Source of the DNA: Solanum dulcamara
Lineage: Eukaryota > Streptophyta > Magnoliopsida > Solanales > Solanaceae
Length of the DNA stretch: 64,000 nt
Direction: 5' to 3'
NCBI RefSeq assembly: GCF_947179165.1
Contig: NC_077238.1
Span: forward strand, 43,971,793 to 44,035,792
Position numbers and translations under genes: made by a program. Of the stretch, positions 21,714 through 33,227 are shown piece after piece (the stretch's first letter is position 1; the number at the start of each line of letters is the position of its first letter). A model generated the notes under the pieces. The model saw only the letters and a program-made list of their open reading frames with translations, ran no database searches and was not told the origin of the DNA.

Positions 21714-23387
21714 TGTTGAGTCCCTATAAACTCAGCCAGTTTAACTAATCATGCGGAAATACCCCTAGAATCTAAAAGTCGAATGTACCAAAACTCTAGC
21801 AAGCATCAAGTATAGGAAGGGAACGCAATCCCAACAAGCCATAAAATAAACAGTGTTTAAAATTAAGTCATGAAAGAAGGACTAGAGTAGGAAGAATCCA
21901 CGACAACCTGAAGGAATGGCTCACCATTAGACTCTGGCAGCTAACGGTCTTCTATGCGAGGTCTCTCCGTAGTCGGTTGAATATATCCTGTACTCAATAA
22001 AAACAGAGCAAGTGTAGTATCAGTACACAAAAACAACAATGTACTAGTAGGATCATGCGGCTAGCCAATGGTGAGACATGAACAAGTAAAATATAGCGTA
22101 GTAAACACATATATATACCAATAGACTTAACCATTTATATCTCATAATCAGTACTCAACATTATCACGGTTCATCAGACTCAATGGTATGCAACTTCACA
22201 TAAGGGTCCTCTCATAAAACCTACAAACACTCATTTATGTGTTGGAACGTAACACGCAGTCCAAGATTTGCATCGAAACATTACACCTAATTCAAATGTG
22301 TGTCGGAACATGACATCCGATTCAAATGTGTGTCAAAACGTGACACCTGATCCAGCATACAAGTCAACCACAATCACAATGGTTAATCCAACTATCTTGC
22401 TACCAAAAACGGGTTCATTACAAGTCACGGCCAAACAGTAGTCATTTCACATAGATTATTTCATTCTTCCCTATCCATATACACATATGTATATAGTGGA
22501 GTAATTTAGCAAGTACATGAATCACATACAGGAAGACAAATCATCACCTATCTCGAAATCAAGATTTGGCAACTCTAATATGCAGGAGTTTTCCATTTTC
22601 GGGTTGGTTCAGCTTGTTCTTGATCTAAAGACAGTAAACACATACAAAGGATCAGTATAATGACCTAATTTACATGAATTATAACATAATTCCTCACTTA
22701 GACCAACCCATGACCCTAATCCCCCATCTAGGGCTATTTTCCACCATTAGTTTTACGCCAAAATCCTCCCCCAATGATCACCCACCATAGATTGTGGATT
22801 CTAGAAATCAAATTACAAGTTTATGGAGTAATAATCTTACCTTTGGCATAAGGATTCATGGAAAAATGATTAAAGAGCCATGTGTCGCTTCCTAACTTCT
22901 TAAGAACAGTTTTTGCAAAAGAATACCATTTCTGGGAGTTTTTCCTGACTTAAGTCACGTTTGTCCCGCCACAGCGGGAGCATCCCGCCGTAGTGGTCCC
23001 GTACCAGCAATAGGAATCCCGCCAGAGCGGGATGCACGGAAACAAAGAGCTCAAAACTTGAGCTCCAAACTCCCATTTCATAACACACCCTTACCCCATA
23101 GCATTCTAAAAATACCCCTTCATGCCAAGATTAGTTTCGGGAGTTCTACTCACCTGAATTATATTTTGTAAAGACGTACAGGCTCCTTAACTTCTTGGTT
23201 ATTAACTCAAATGATCAAATTCGTAAAAATCACTTTCATCCATTATCGAATTACCCTAGACCTCACCTGACTTAAATTTTGACCAAGTCTGGTTTAGGCT
23301 CAATTTTCTGAAGTCACTATCCAAAGGTTTTTGGCCTGAATTCCTTCCCTATTAGCTTATCCGTAACGACGGAAGCGGGTCGTTACA
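21714..23387 (-). repeat. K: lone LTR of a gypsy element, minus strand
   Basis: On the minus strand the sequence starts TGTAACGACCCGCTTCCG and ends in GGACTCAACA, with the TG and CA ends of an LTR. No pol or gag adjoins it on either side, and I found no matching 5-base duplication (AAGGG left, CAAGT right), so it may be a remnant rather than a clean solo LTR. Two perfect short hairpins of the form TCCCGC-N4-GCGGGA occur at 22964-22979 and 23016-23033, with a degenerate third between them. The short open frame at 22900-23088 is a by-product of this repeat. Confidence 0.6.
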
Positions 23388-23560
23388 CAAGTAATGGTAA
23401 ATTATATGAACAACCACTAGCTCCCAAGAATTTTTTAAGTTTTTCTCAAAAATTACTTGGGGCCAAACGCTTACTTGTTTTCACGTTTTTTTTTCAAGTT
23501 TTTCCTATAAAAAAAAAATGGCGCCAAACGGCTGCTAATAATAATCAATTGTAGGAAAAT
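23388..23560. repeat. Possible fragment of a small DNA transposon
   Basis: Two similar phrases, GGGGCCAAACGC (about 23459) and GGCGCCAAACGGC (about 23520), resemble the GGCCAAACGC termini of hAT- or PIF-like MITEs in plants. No complete inverted pair is present, so this is at most a remnant. Confidence 0.25.
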
Positions 23561-25124
23561 AATAGAACAATAAAAAAAAATTATAGTTTACTCTAATACA
23601 TTCGGTTGTTGCTCCTAAAAAAAACCAAAGAGAAACTTTGGGTCGATTTGGTTAACATGAAAAAAAAATATGAAGACAAATTAATTAATTTTAGAATGTG
23701 CTTTCATTTTCATCCTATCTTTTCCAATTTGTTCTGAGTTATACAAAAATAATACTAACAAAAATACTAGTAATGTTTAATAGGAGTTGTAAAGAGACAT
23801 TAGACAAACTCAACCTCAAAAATTGATTTCATGGGACCGTAAGGATCTGTGGTTATAATAGTGTGACCCAAGTGGCAGCACATTTTCTATGTTGACAATG
23901 AAAAAGTCACAAACACACACACAAATAAAGGTTGATATAATTCCCTCAAATCAGCCTAGACGACGTTGCATAATTGTCCCGGTAGTTCGACTAGTCGTAT
24001 TTAACTAAGAATAAAGTATTTGAAAATCACAATTGATGTAAAAATAAAAATAAAAGATATAAGCACTTTTGAATTATGATGAAAATCTCAGAGACACTCT
24101 ATTTTTACTACATCTTAAGCATTTCTTTCTCCATATTTCTTTGCACCTTCTATGCTTGAGCCACAACCTAATTCAATTAACAGTGGTGATATACACACAT
24201 CACCAGATGTATGTAATTTTTATGATTTCTTTTTTTAAAAAAATATTCTTCTTACTTTATTTGCGTTATATCTAAAATAAGCTAATAGACGTATTTTTTT
24301 TCTTTGCTTGTATTTAAAATTTTCTCAAATGCACATGACTTTTTAAAAATTTTTTGTCTTGTATTTAAAAATTTGTCTAATACAAAAAATATTTTAAATT
24401 TATTTTTTTCATTTTGACCTTCTTATTGTTTTTTTTAATTAATTTTATTTATCCTTTATTTTGTCTGTCTTTACTTTATATTTAATTTCAAATATTTTGT
24501 ATTTAAAATAACTTAATTTTGAACGAATGTCAAAAAAGATGAAGGAAATTAACTAGAACATTAAAAAATTCAATCGTTAAAATAAAAGTACACTTTTTTA
24601 AAAAACAATTACCGTTAATTAATACTTATAATGACGGTCTCCATATTTTACTATTTGTCCTTGTATTCCCTCTTTACTTAGTTTACACGAAAATGCTTAT
24701 CAAAAAAGTTGTAGGTACTTGAACTATTAAGTAAAACAATTTAGCTAGTGTGATAATTTTTCCAAGTTTGAGTTATATGAGCAATAATATAACAAAATTT
24801 ACACAATCATATTACAAATACAAATAATTATTTTCAATACACACTAATTGATAATTTTAAAAAAATATAAAATGTAATACATTTAATCAAGTATTTGTGC
24901 TAATAACATGAGAAAATTGAGACGAAAACCTTTGGTAATTTTATTTTATTTTTAATTTAGATAAATCTTGATGGACAAAATTATTCATTACTTGTATTAA
25001 TAGAAAATACAAATAAACCATAGAATAATAAAGGGCTAATTTCAAATATATACTAAAAAATATTAGTTTACAAAAAATATAGTCACTTTCATTTACACAA
25101 AAAATAGCCAAAAAGAGTTCATGG
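23561..25124. other. AT-rich intergenic DNA without recognisable genes
   Basis: No frame above 70 codons has recognisable content; the open frame at 24069-24275 is a low-complexity product of T-rich DNA. The stretch has long A and T runs but no clear repeat structure that I could define by eye. Confidence 0.6.
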
Positions 25125-25222
25125 GCTGAATACTATAGGGTTCAATTTGGTCGAAGGCTATTAGACCTTTTTTGCTGAACACTACAGGTCTCAATTCGGC
25201 TCAAAGTCATTAGACCTTTTTT
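25125..25222. repeat. Two tandem copies of a 49-bp unit
   Basis: The unit begins GCTGAATACTATAGGG at 25125 and GCTGAACACTACAGG at 25174, both ending in TTAGACCTTTTTT, and the next GCT is at 25223. The copies differ at about ten positions by eye. No function is evident. Confidence 0.75.
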
Positions 25223-25299
25223 GCTTGTTTTTCTTTTCTTTTTTATTTTTGGAAAACTTACATAAATATACAATATTAAAAAAATATTTACCATCTATA

Positions 25300-26080
25300 A
25301 TAAAAAAAATCACTGAACACTTATAATACATTTATAATACAGCTTTAATACATATTGCAGAGAACTATTTATAAAACATATATAATACAAGTTTTATAGA
25401 TAGATAATACATTTATCACATACTTTAATAAACTTATAATACATTATGTCGGTTTCTTACTACACAAACATAATATATATTTTAAAACACTTATAATACA
25501 TTTATATTGTATGCATAATTTACTTTTAATACAAGTGTAGATTTATCATAGTATTACTATGTATTGCTATAAATGGTAATAAATAAAAAATATCGCTAAA
25601 ATCAATAATTAATTTTTAAAAAAGGACTCAATCAAGTAATTTTTCCTTTATTTTTCCTTTGCAGTGTTGGTTTTTTTTAAAAAAAAAATATTTTGCTGTT
25701 GTTTTTTTTTGCTGCATTTTTTAAAATAAAAATATCCTTTTTTTCAAAACTTTTTTCCTGGAATTCTTTTTCTTCTATCAATATTATATAAATGGTGTAA
25801 AAACATGTATATATAAAATATACAAACAATTATGTAGTGTATATGTAATGTATCAATTTTTTATAAATAGTTATGTAATGTATCAATGTTGTATAAATAG
25901 TTATGTAGTGTATACATAATGTATCGATATTGTATAAATAGTTATGTAGTGTATATGTAATGTATCGATATTGTATAAATGTGTATCAATATTGTATAAA
26001 TAATTATGTAGTGTAGATAAATGTGTATAATCATGTATCGATATTATATAAATAAATATGTATGTATCAATATTTATTTG
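25300..26080. repeat. AT-rich minisatellite-like stretch
   Basis: From 25300 to 25560 variants of TATAATACATTTATAATAC recur. From about 25790 to 26080 a longer unit recurs, containing TATTGTATAAATAGTTATG followed by TAGTGTATATGTAATGTATC, in at least four imperfect copies. Open frames here (25901-26122, minus) simply reflect the repeat. Confidence 0.65.
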
Positions 26081-26942
26081 ATTATCATGCATTCTCACCT
26101 TAATAAATAAAAGAATAAACAAAAAAATAAAACGACAAACATATTCATTTTTTCCACAAAAAAAGTGAAATAATTATAAATGAAAAAAATAAAAAAAGAG
26201 CAAAAAAATAAATTAATTAAAGCAACGATTTTGTTTTTAAAATAACACATCTGTTTTTTATTTAAAAATCAGAAAGCATGCTCGGCCTTGGTTGAAACAA
26301 TTATAGGTGTCAATGAAGGCCCATTGGCTTTGCACAGTCGAGTGGTTGTCATTGGCCATTTTTTGTAAGACAAAAGGCTACCTATTTTTTTTTTTGAAAA
26401 GAAAAGGACCAAATGACCACTGGGTGTAATTTGCCCATTAATAAAGGCGCAGACCAAACACCATTACCAAAAAAATGTAGTAATTATTTTCTACAAAACA
26501 TATAAAAGTTAAAAAGGAAAAACTACTTATTTATCCAAACATTCCTACCATATTTATTAATTCTCACTATAGTTTGAAATAATTACATTTTATCTCACTA
26601 ATTAATAATTTCACACCAGATTTCAAGTCAGTATACCTAGATACATATTTTTTGCTATCAGATACATTGAAATAGGAAGAGAGGCGAGCGAGAACAGGAG
26701 AGAAGCGAGTGAGATTTGTTTATATATCTCAAATATATGTTAATCCACTTGGATATAGTGTATTTAGAATAAATTACACCTAATTCTAACCCCATATTTT
26801 CGAGATATGTGTATTTGGATGTATCTAAATGCACCAAAATTTGATAAGATTCGTAATATTACAAACTAGCGAGTATTTAAGTAATTAGTTTCTAAACAAG
26901 GAGAATTTTTGTGAGTTACCCAAAGTTAAATCCTATTACTAA
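26081..26942. other. AT-rich intergenic DNA
   Basis: No gene or defined repeat is visible. A short open frame on the minus strand at 26269-26457 has no family motif. A moderately less AT-rich patch at 26270-26460 could be an old inserted fragment of unknown origin. Confidence 0.5.
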
Positions 26943-28132
26943 AGAGATACGTGTCAAAAACGCACATAAACTATCACTTTTTTAGTTTCATACCGAAACT
27001 ATTGAGAGTATGAATTTCATACCTAAATTATCACTTATTAGTTTGAAAAACACACCCAGTGGAGTGTGTAATACACTATCTCTTTTATTTGAAAAAACTC
27101 TGTCACATGATAGTGCACATGAATAAAATATTCCATTTTGACAAAATAAAATAAACTTTTAATATTAGTTAAAAGTTAAAGATTAAAGTATTATAATAAA
27201 ATTTAAAATATTTTTCTCACCCAACTCTACCACATCCCACTACCCCATCCACCCCCCACCCCCCGACAATCCCACGCTCTTTTATTTTTTAAAATTTTTT
27301 TTATAAAATATTTTTGAAAAACTCTGACTGCACCTTCCTCCCCCACTCTGTCCTAAAAAATGATATTATTTTTTAAAATAAAATAAAAAGTCTACCCACC
27401 CCCTCTAACCCTCTACTTTTATTTATTTTTATTTTTTAAAAATATTTTTCTCGTTTCGTGTTAGATATATACATATATTTTAGAAAAATATGCATGTTGA
27501 ATATAACAAAAATAAAAAAAATATTTTAAAAAGAGTCTTGCGGCAACTAAAGAAAATATTATATATATATATATATATATATTAAAACACAAAACGCAAA
27601 AAAAATTAAAGCGAATGATTAGATGGGTGAAATAGAATTATTTCTGTTAAAAAAATTAAAATCATATCTAAATTACTATATTAAGGGGGGAGGGGGAATG
27701 GGGGGGATGAAGTAAGAATTTTTTTAAAATATTTACAAAAAAAATTAAAAGATAAATTTTTTTTTTTTGGGGGGGGGGGGAGAGGGGTACGGTTAGAGAA
27801 AATGATGGAGTGGATAAGAAAAATATTTTATATTTTATTTTATAAAAAAATTGAGATTATAATGTTTTAATATTTAACTTTAACTAATACTAATAATTTC
27901 TTTAATTTTTGTCACGGTGCACTATTTTATCCATGTGAAGTGTGATGTGATAATTTTTTTAAAATAAAAAAGACAGTGTAGTACAGATATCATGATGAGA
28001 GTTTAATAAAAGAGAGATGTGTATTTCTTAAATTAATAAGTGATAGTTTTGATATGAAACTCACACTCTCAATAATATATGTATGAAACTCAAAAAAATA
28101 ATAGTTCATACGTGTTATTGATACTTGTCTCT
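26943..28132. mobile_element. L1: 1.2-kb fold-back element with long terminal inverted repeats
   Basis: The left end (26943 on) and the reverse complement of the right end (to 28132) match over at least 120 bases: both carry AGTTTCATAC, then ATTGAGAGT, then TATCACTTATTA. Weaker inverted similarity continues inward through AATATTAGTTAAA and ATAAAATTTAAAATATTTTTC to the C-rich (27230-27265) and G-rich (27690-27790) centres, so each arm may be about 500 bases. There is no transposase. A (TA)n run of about 24 bases lies at 27560-27585. No clear target duplication was found. Confidence 0.7.
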
Positions 28133-28293
28133 AAGCAAAATCAAGCCACTGAATTTTCATAAATTTCTTTATTTACATAAAACTTATTTCTTATCTTATT
28201 TAGCAGCAAATTTCCAATTGATTTATTGGGAGACTTGACCTATTCTTATCCATAGCTACACCATTTTCAAGGACAAGAAATACAAAAAATAAA

Positions 28294-29454
28294 GGCGGAA
28301 TTCATCGGTGACCTCTTAAAGTTGGTATCAATTTTCACTTAGACACCTCAATTAGATTTTGTTCATTTTAGACACCTCAAGTAAGGCCCCGATGTGTCAT
28401 TTTGACATTTTATGCTGACTTGACACATTGCATATGCTGCACCTATTTTGAGCATGTGAAGAGCGTTTTTTTAAAAATATATTTTTTTATTAATTTTTTT
28501 CTTGTTCTTCTTCTTCTCCGTTTTTTAGCTACCATTTTTCATCCATGGTGAAATAGATTTGAGCCAAATATAAAGTGAAATAGATTCCAGCCTTGATTGT
28601 AATATATTTCTGCCATCAACACCATAGCTGCTACCTACCACCTCCTTTTTATACCCATTTTCATCAACACCATAGTTATCATTTCTCCGATTTTATTCTC
28701 TTCCTCAAACATCAATTAAGATTTGTAGCTATTTTTTGTGTTGTGGGTTCTTTAAGATTTAAATTCTTTAACAATTTCAAGAAAAATAATTTTAGATTTG
28801 TATTAGTCTTGCCGAAAAATATGGAGGTTCGTCGAATTTTTTTGACCCAATTTGATTTATATTTTTGGATTAAATTCCCTCCCAAAGCTTAACTCTTTTG
28901 AATTTTTCAGTTTGAATTTTTTAGACAGTCCTATAAAACAGAAACGTCTGCTTCAAAATGGAGTAGTAAAACAATATTCGAACCTTGATATCATCATTCT
29001 TGCCATCTTGATCAATTTTAACAATTTCCTTGTATAGCTTCATTTTTTCCCTTTAGATGATATGGATAAGATTGGGCTGAGTGTGGGGAGAGAAGAAGAT
29101 CTGGTGGATGGGGGAGGGTTTGGGGTTGGAGAAGATGACGGGAAGGGTGGGTGGTGCTGGAGAGACCACTGGGAGGGTGTGGGAGTGGGGGTTAATAAAA
29201 GTTGTTAATTTTTTTTTAAATATTGGTCATTTTTTTTTACTCAAAAGTCATTATTTGAAGTGTCTTTATTAAATTTGCAACTTTTGACACCCCATTGACG
29301 AGTGCATCACACATACTTTATATATTTGGGTGATTGTTAAAAAAATGTCAAAATAACACATCGAGACTTTACTTGAAGTATCTAAAAAAAATCCTAGTTA
29401 AAATATCTAAGTAAAGTTGATGCCAATTTTAAAAGATCACCGATGAATTCTGCC
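28294..29454. mobile_element. L2: 1.16-kb non-autonomous TIR element, Mutator-like by duplication length
   Basis: The left end GGCGGAATTCATCGGTGA matches the reverse complement of the right end (TCACCGATGAATTCTGCC), and the similarity continues for about 130 bases, including AAGTAAGGCCCCGATGTGT against its counterpart near 29350. Flanking 9-mers are AAAAATAAA (28285-28293) and AAAATTAAA (29455-29463), 8 of 9 identical, which fits a Mutator-type 9-base duplication but is A-rich and so weak. Internal open frames (28593-28892 and 29081-29272) lack transposase motifs. Confidence 0.7.
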
Positions 29455-29463
29455 AAAATTAAA

Positions 29464-29805
29464 AAAGAGTTCCATTATATTAGTCTATTATTTTACAACA
29501 TATAAGCATTATACATTGAGAATATGCCCTTAGCGGGAAAAGGGCGCGGGCCTCGAAAACTACCCATTAACGTTACAATTTTGTTAACCACTCATAATAT
29601 TCCACGTGAGTCTCATTACAGCTGTTACCAAAACCCGCAAACAAAACTTAAAAACAGTAAATACACACGTTGATTGGTCCACGTGTACAGGGATCTTTCA
29701 ACTCCTGTAAAATCTAGCCGTTTGCCCTAACCTCTCTTTCCCTTTACCCGACTTTCTGTTTTCCGCCATTGCAGTGTCCAAAAAGAAAAATCAAGAAAAG
29801 AAAGC
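29464..29805 (+). promoter_or_regulatory. Upstream region of the OTU gene with two G-boxes and a pyrimidine patch
   Basis: Two perfect CACGTG G-boxes lie at 29603-29608 and 29680-29685, about 200 and 120 bases before the start codon; a GATTGG (inverted CCAAT) sits at 29672-29677. No clear TATA box is placed, but a pyrimidine patch, CCTCTCTTTCCC, at 29731-29742 fits a TATA-less plant core promoter. G-boxes are bound by bZIP and bHLH factors, so light or stress responsiveness is possible; this is inferred, not shown. The region begins just after the end of element L2. Confidence 0.5.
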
Positions 29806-32162
29806 ATGGGGAAACTCATCTGCGACTCAACAACGTCGTCGCCGGTGATTCCATGGCGGGATCCTACCTCTACTGCGTCATCTATCGACATTGTTGACCA
29901 GTCATCTCCGGTGATCAACACCATCGCCGTCGCTGACACCTCTTCGTGGGAGAATGTTTCATCTTTAGAGGAACAGCAGAGAAAGCATTTGATAAAGATT
30001 CAGTCCAAGGGAGTGCTGTGGAAACATCCCCGGGATCAGAACGCTTCCATAGTTTTCCGGCTGAGCCACGGCGGAGAAGTCGAGGCAGACGGAAACTGTC
30101 TTTTTACGGCTTGTGGGAAATCAATGGGGCTGAAGACGGTGTCGTACGCCAGAGATCTGAGACGGCGGACAGTGCGGAGGTTCTTGGAAGATCTTGGATC
30201 GGAGAAAGAAGTGATTGAATCGGCGATTAAGCACATGTATTCTCCCGATCTGAAATCTGGCTGGGGCATTCATGTGGTTCAAGAGTTGAAGCTGCTAGCT
30301 AAGAAGGACGATCGAGAGGTTCTGGAATCGGCTATTTCCGAGCTTGTTCACCTCGGCATGCAGCGGTAATTTTTTTTTGCAGCTCTGGACCCCAAATTAT
30401 TGTTATTTGTTTAGATCTAGATGATAAAGTTTAGATCTGATTGATTCCGCCTACTTCATTTCCTTTAATCCGTTTTACTGCAATTTCTTACTTTTTCTTC
30501 TTCTTTTAATTAATCAACTATGTGAGTGTCTCACTCCCCAAATCAATTATTGTTATGTGAATCCTTGTCTAACTTCAAATGAGAATTTTATCATGCATTT
30601 CTCCATAGAAAACAGTTTTCTTTCAAGTGAGAATTTCTCATTTGATAATAAGGAACCAAAAAAGAAATCAAAACTTTGTTTGCTAGGTTTTCAGCACTGT
30701 CTGTATCTTGAATAGGTGAAGATGCTACCAAGTGTAAAAATTCATTGAGTTACTTTTAATGGTTTATTGGATATGGTTTTGTTTTTTGATATTACTTTTG
30801 TGGGTTGACATTGAAGAGAATTAGCTGCTGAGTCTATATACAAAGAGAGGTGCATAGCTGTGAATGATGGCCCAAGTTGGGCCAAGTACATGTCAATCTC
30901 TGGCTCACCTGATGATGAATATGATATCATCACTTTGCAGTATACCGAGGAGGGTTTATTAACTGTAGATGAGAATAGTGATGGTCATGCCGCTGCATTT
31001 GGAGATGATATAGCGATTGAGTGTCTTGCAACCGAGTTTAAAAGAGAGATCTTTGTGGTAAGAAAATGATTTTCTTTCCTATATGATATTCTTCATTCAT
31101 ATTCTTTAGCATAACAATTGCTTTCTTGTGAATAATTGCACTGTATTACTTGTAAGTTGTTTTACACGATAAGGTTTCACAATCAGAGCTCTGAAGGTGC
31201 AACAGAGTATGCATAGTATTATTTGGTGATATTCAGGCTTTTCTCTATATGAAGCTGCATAATTTGATAATCGAAAGACAATGTCATGAGAGCAATAGCG
31301 ATGATATCCATGAAAACAATGCTAATGAAAGTATTATGTTTCAGTAAGATAATCTTTCTAGTGGATGTGCCCGTTCCTTTTTCAATTTGAGATGACAACA
31401 TGTGTCTATTGAGAAAGCGGGTTTACCTGTGCCCATATTAGCAATCCTCCTGTTCTTTTCATAGGTTGATTCTTTTTTGTTTTTTGATAAATAGGAGATG
31501 ATCCTGCTGCGCAAGTTGATTTCTCAACTCCTATGTTCCTTGCTTTTGCATTGATCCGTTTCTTGTCATGAGTCTCTTTGTTACTCACATTTCTCAATTT
31601 GTGTGATGTTTATTTTTTAATCAAACAATTTTTTCCCTAAGTTTTCCTTTTGGTATATATTTTTCAGGTGCAAGCACATGGATCCGATGCAATGGTTGAT
31701 GAAGAAAATTGTGTCTTCTTTCTCCCACATCGTCCAAAATGTGAAATATGCGAACCTCCTTTCTTCCTTTTCATGAAAGGAACAGGTACAGAAAATTTAG
31801 CAACAAAATATCCTACTGTTAATATTTTATGTTTATTTGCTTCTCCATCTGGAAGGGGAGCTTTGGAGTAACTGGTAAAGTTGCCTCCATGTAGGAGGCA
31901 AGGGTGGAAACAGCCTCTGGCAGAAATGCAAGGTAAGGCTGCGTACAATAGACCCTTTGTGGTCGGGCCCTTCCCCGGACCCTGCGCATAGCGGGAGTTT
32001 TAGTGCACCGGGCTGTCCTTTGTTTACTTCCCCATCTGAGATTGTGAATGGTTCACCTTGGCAATTGCAGGTTGGTGTGGTGCTGGGGCTGATCATTATG
32101 AGCCTCTTATTGCTTCTCCTTCAGCTTATGTTTCCCAGGAAAAGGTAGCATTGGTACTGTAG
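29806..32162 (+). CDS. OTU-domain cysteine protease (probable deubiquitinase), four exons
   Basis: Joining 29806-30365, 30817-31057, 31668-31785 and 32071-32162 gives 1011 bases, a 336-residue protein with no stop; all three introns (451, 610 and 285 bases) have GT-AG ends and the phases agree. The ATG has A at -3 and G at +4. The OTU core is visible: EVEADGNCLF, with Asp95 and catalytic Cys98 in exon 1; FGDDIAIECLATEFKREIFV (about 248-267), the usual strand-helix block before the C-terminal part; and GADHYEPLI with His315 in exon 4. OTU proteases cleave ubiquitin chains; this is inferred from the family. Residues 1-60 are Ser- and Thr-rich and probably disordered. No membrane segment or signal peptide is seen. 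It is one of the plant OTU proteins; I do not assign a subgroup number. The gene is GC-richer than its surroundings and is the only intact gene in the window. Confidence 0.9.
31852..32026 (+). mobile_element. tRNA-derived SINE in intron 3 of the OTU gene
   Basis: The element starts GGGGAGCTTTGGAGTAACTG, a box A-like tRNA head, and continues with GGAAACAGCCTCTGGCAG, GGTAAGGCTGCGTACAATAG and GGACCCTGCGCATAGCGGGA, a body I know from Solanaceae SINEs. It is flanked by CTTCTCCATCTG (31840-31851) and CTTCCCCATCTG (32027-32038), a 12-base duplication with one mismatch. The box B region, expected between the head and GGAAACAGCC, is shortened, so the copy cannot be transcribed by RNA polymerase III from its own promoter. 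It lies 44 bases before the exon 4 acceptor. Confidence 0.85.
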
Positions 32163-33227
32163 GTATTCTCGTGATAAGAGAGGTAGTAGTAGTAGTTATT
32201 CAAAGAGAATTGTTTCTCCCCAGGATATTTGGTTTTCAATTGGAAAGATGTTCCCGATTCTTTTCTAGGTTTAAGGAGGAAGATGTCCAATTGGGACATC
32301 AAATTTTTGTTGAGGGTATGTAGGATTTGGTCTATTTCGAAGTCCATCAGGCTTTTAGTTTGGTTATATTTTGTTGTGTTGCCGGGTCTTGTTGTTGTGC
32401 ATTTTTTTGAGGCTAGTTATAGTGTGCTGCTGCGGGTACTATTCTTTTGAGAGATGGAATAGTACACATATTCTTTTGAGAGATGGAATAGTACACTTAT
32501 TTTGTTGTAACTCATGCTGAATTCCAATCTTAACAAGGAAATGGCTTCTCTCTTCATTGGAGATGCATATTTGCTGTCAGTTCCTGTTTCTTTTTTTTCT
32601 TGTTCTTTTAGTTTTGCTAAATCTGATGTGAGCACCATTACGTATCTTACCAAATGGTATCTTCTCTTCTTGCTTTTAAGTCTTACGTTTTCCGATAAAG
32701 CATTAATCTAAAAGAATGGTGAGTAATACAATCATTACTAACAGCTCAATAACAAGCTCAGGGTCATATACGCAGTATATCAAACTCTAAAATAAGTTGC
32801 AAGCTCGTACGACCCTAGAATCATTAGTGTTTTTGCATACTCTTTCTTTTTGACTCAATCATATGACCCTCATACAAGGTCATCCAATACTCTCCAAGCT
32901 TCGACCCTCAATACAAGTCACCCAATACTCTCCAAGCTTCATAACACAGAGCAACGCTTAAACTTGTATAAATATCAAAGCTTCAACTCATGGCTTTCGA
33001 TTGTCGTCTCGCGAGTTCTTATTAAAAGCATGCTTAAAATGCGAGTTTGGAGCTAAAAGGGCCAATGTTTTGAGAATGAAACCAAAAGGACAATAATGCA
33101 TGAGCACATGTGATACGCCGTTAATGGTGTTAAGTTATGAAGGAGGGTACATGATATTATGTGCCTTGTAAGGCACATGACGGCTTGTGCTTTACAAGGC
33201 GCAAACTATGAAGTCTCCCCTTAAAAG
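32163..33227 (+). other. 3' UTR and downstream flank of the OTU gene, with two short tandem duplications
   Basis: The first few hundred bases after the stop are T-rich and probably 3' UTR; no certain AATAAA signal was placed. Tandem copies of 29 bases lie at 32440-32468 and 32469-32497 (unit begins TATTCTTTTGAGAG, one mismatch in the last base). Tandem copies of 38 bases lie at 32865-32902 and 32903-32940 (unit begins GACCCTCA and ends CTCTCCAAGCTTC). Short open frames here lack family motifs. Confidence 0.55.

Noticed and set aside
21640..23387. Target duplication for lone LTR K
   Set aside because: The flanking 5-mers (AAGGG and CAAGT) do not match; the ends may be off by some bases or the copy truncated.
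24069..24275. Open frame of 68 codons, plus strand
   Set aside because: T-rich low-complexity product, hydrophobic throughout, no motif, no neighbouring gene structure.
25901..26122. Open frame of 73 codons, minus strand, rich in Ile, Tyr and His
   Set aside because: It is a translation of the AT-rich minisatellite; the repeated peptide simply follows the DNA repeat.
27560..27585. (TA)n run considered as an origin or regulatory site
   Set aside because: A plain microsatellite inside an AT-rich fold-back element.
29946..30218. Open frames overlapping exon 1 of the OTU gene (plus strand +1 frame, and minus strand 30036-30269)
   Set aside because: Shadow frames of a GC-rich real exon; the OTU frame contains the conserved catalytic motif.
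30365..30382. A GT...TTTTTTGCAG string directly after exon 1 that looks like a 17-base intron
   Set aside because: Too short to be spliced; the longer intron to 30816 restores a correct frame and the conserved block.
31664..31948. Open frame of 94 codons, minus strand, in intron 3 and exon 3 of the OTU gene
   Set aside because: Antisense shadow of exon 3 and the SINE; no family motif.
32229..32450. Open frame of 73 codons after the OTU stop, considered as an extra exon
   Set aside because: The gene already ends at a consistent stop after the His motif; this frame is T-rich, without motif, and fits 3' UTR.
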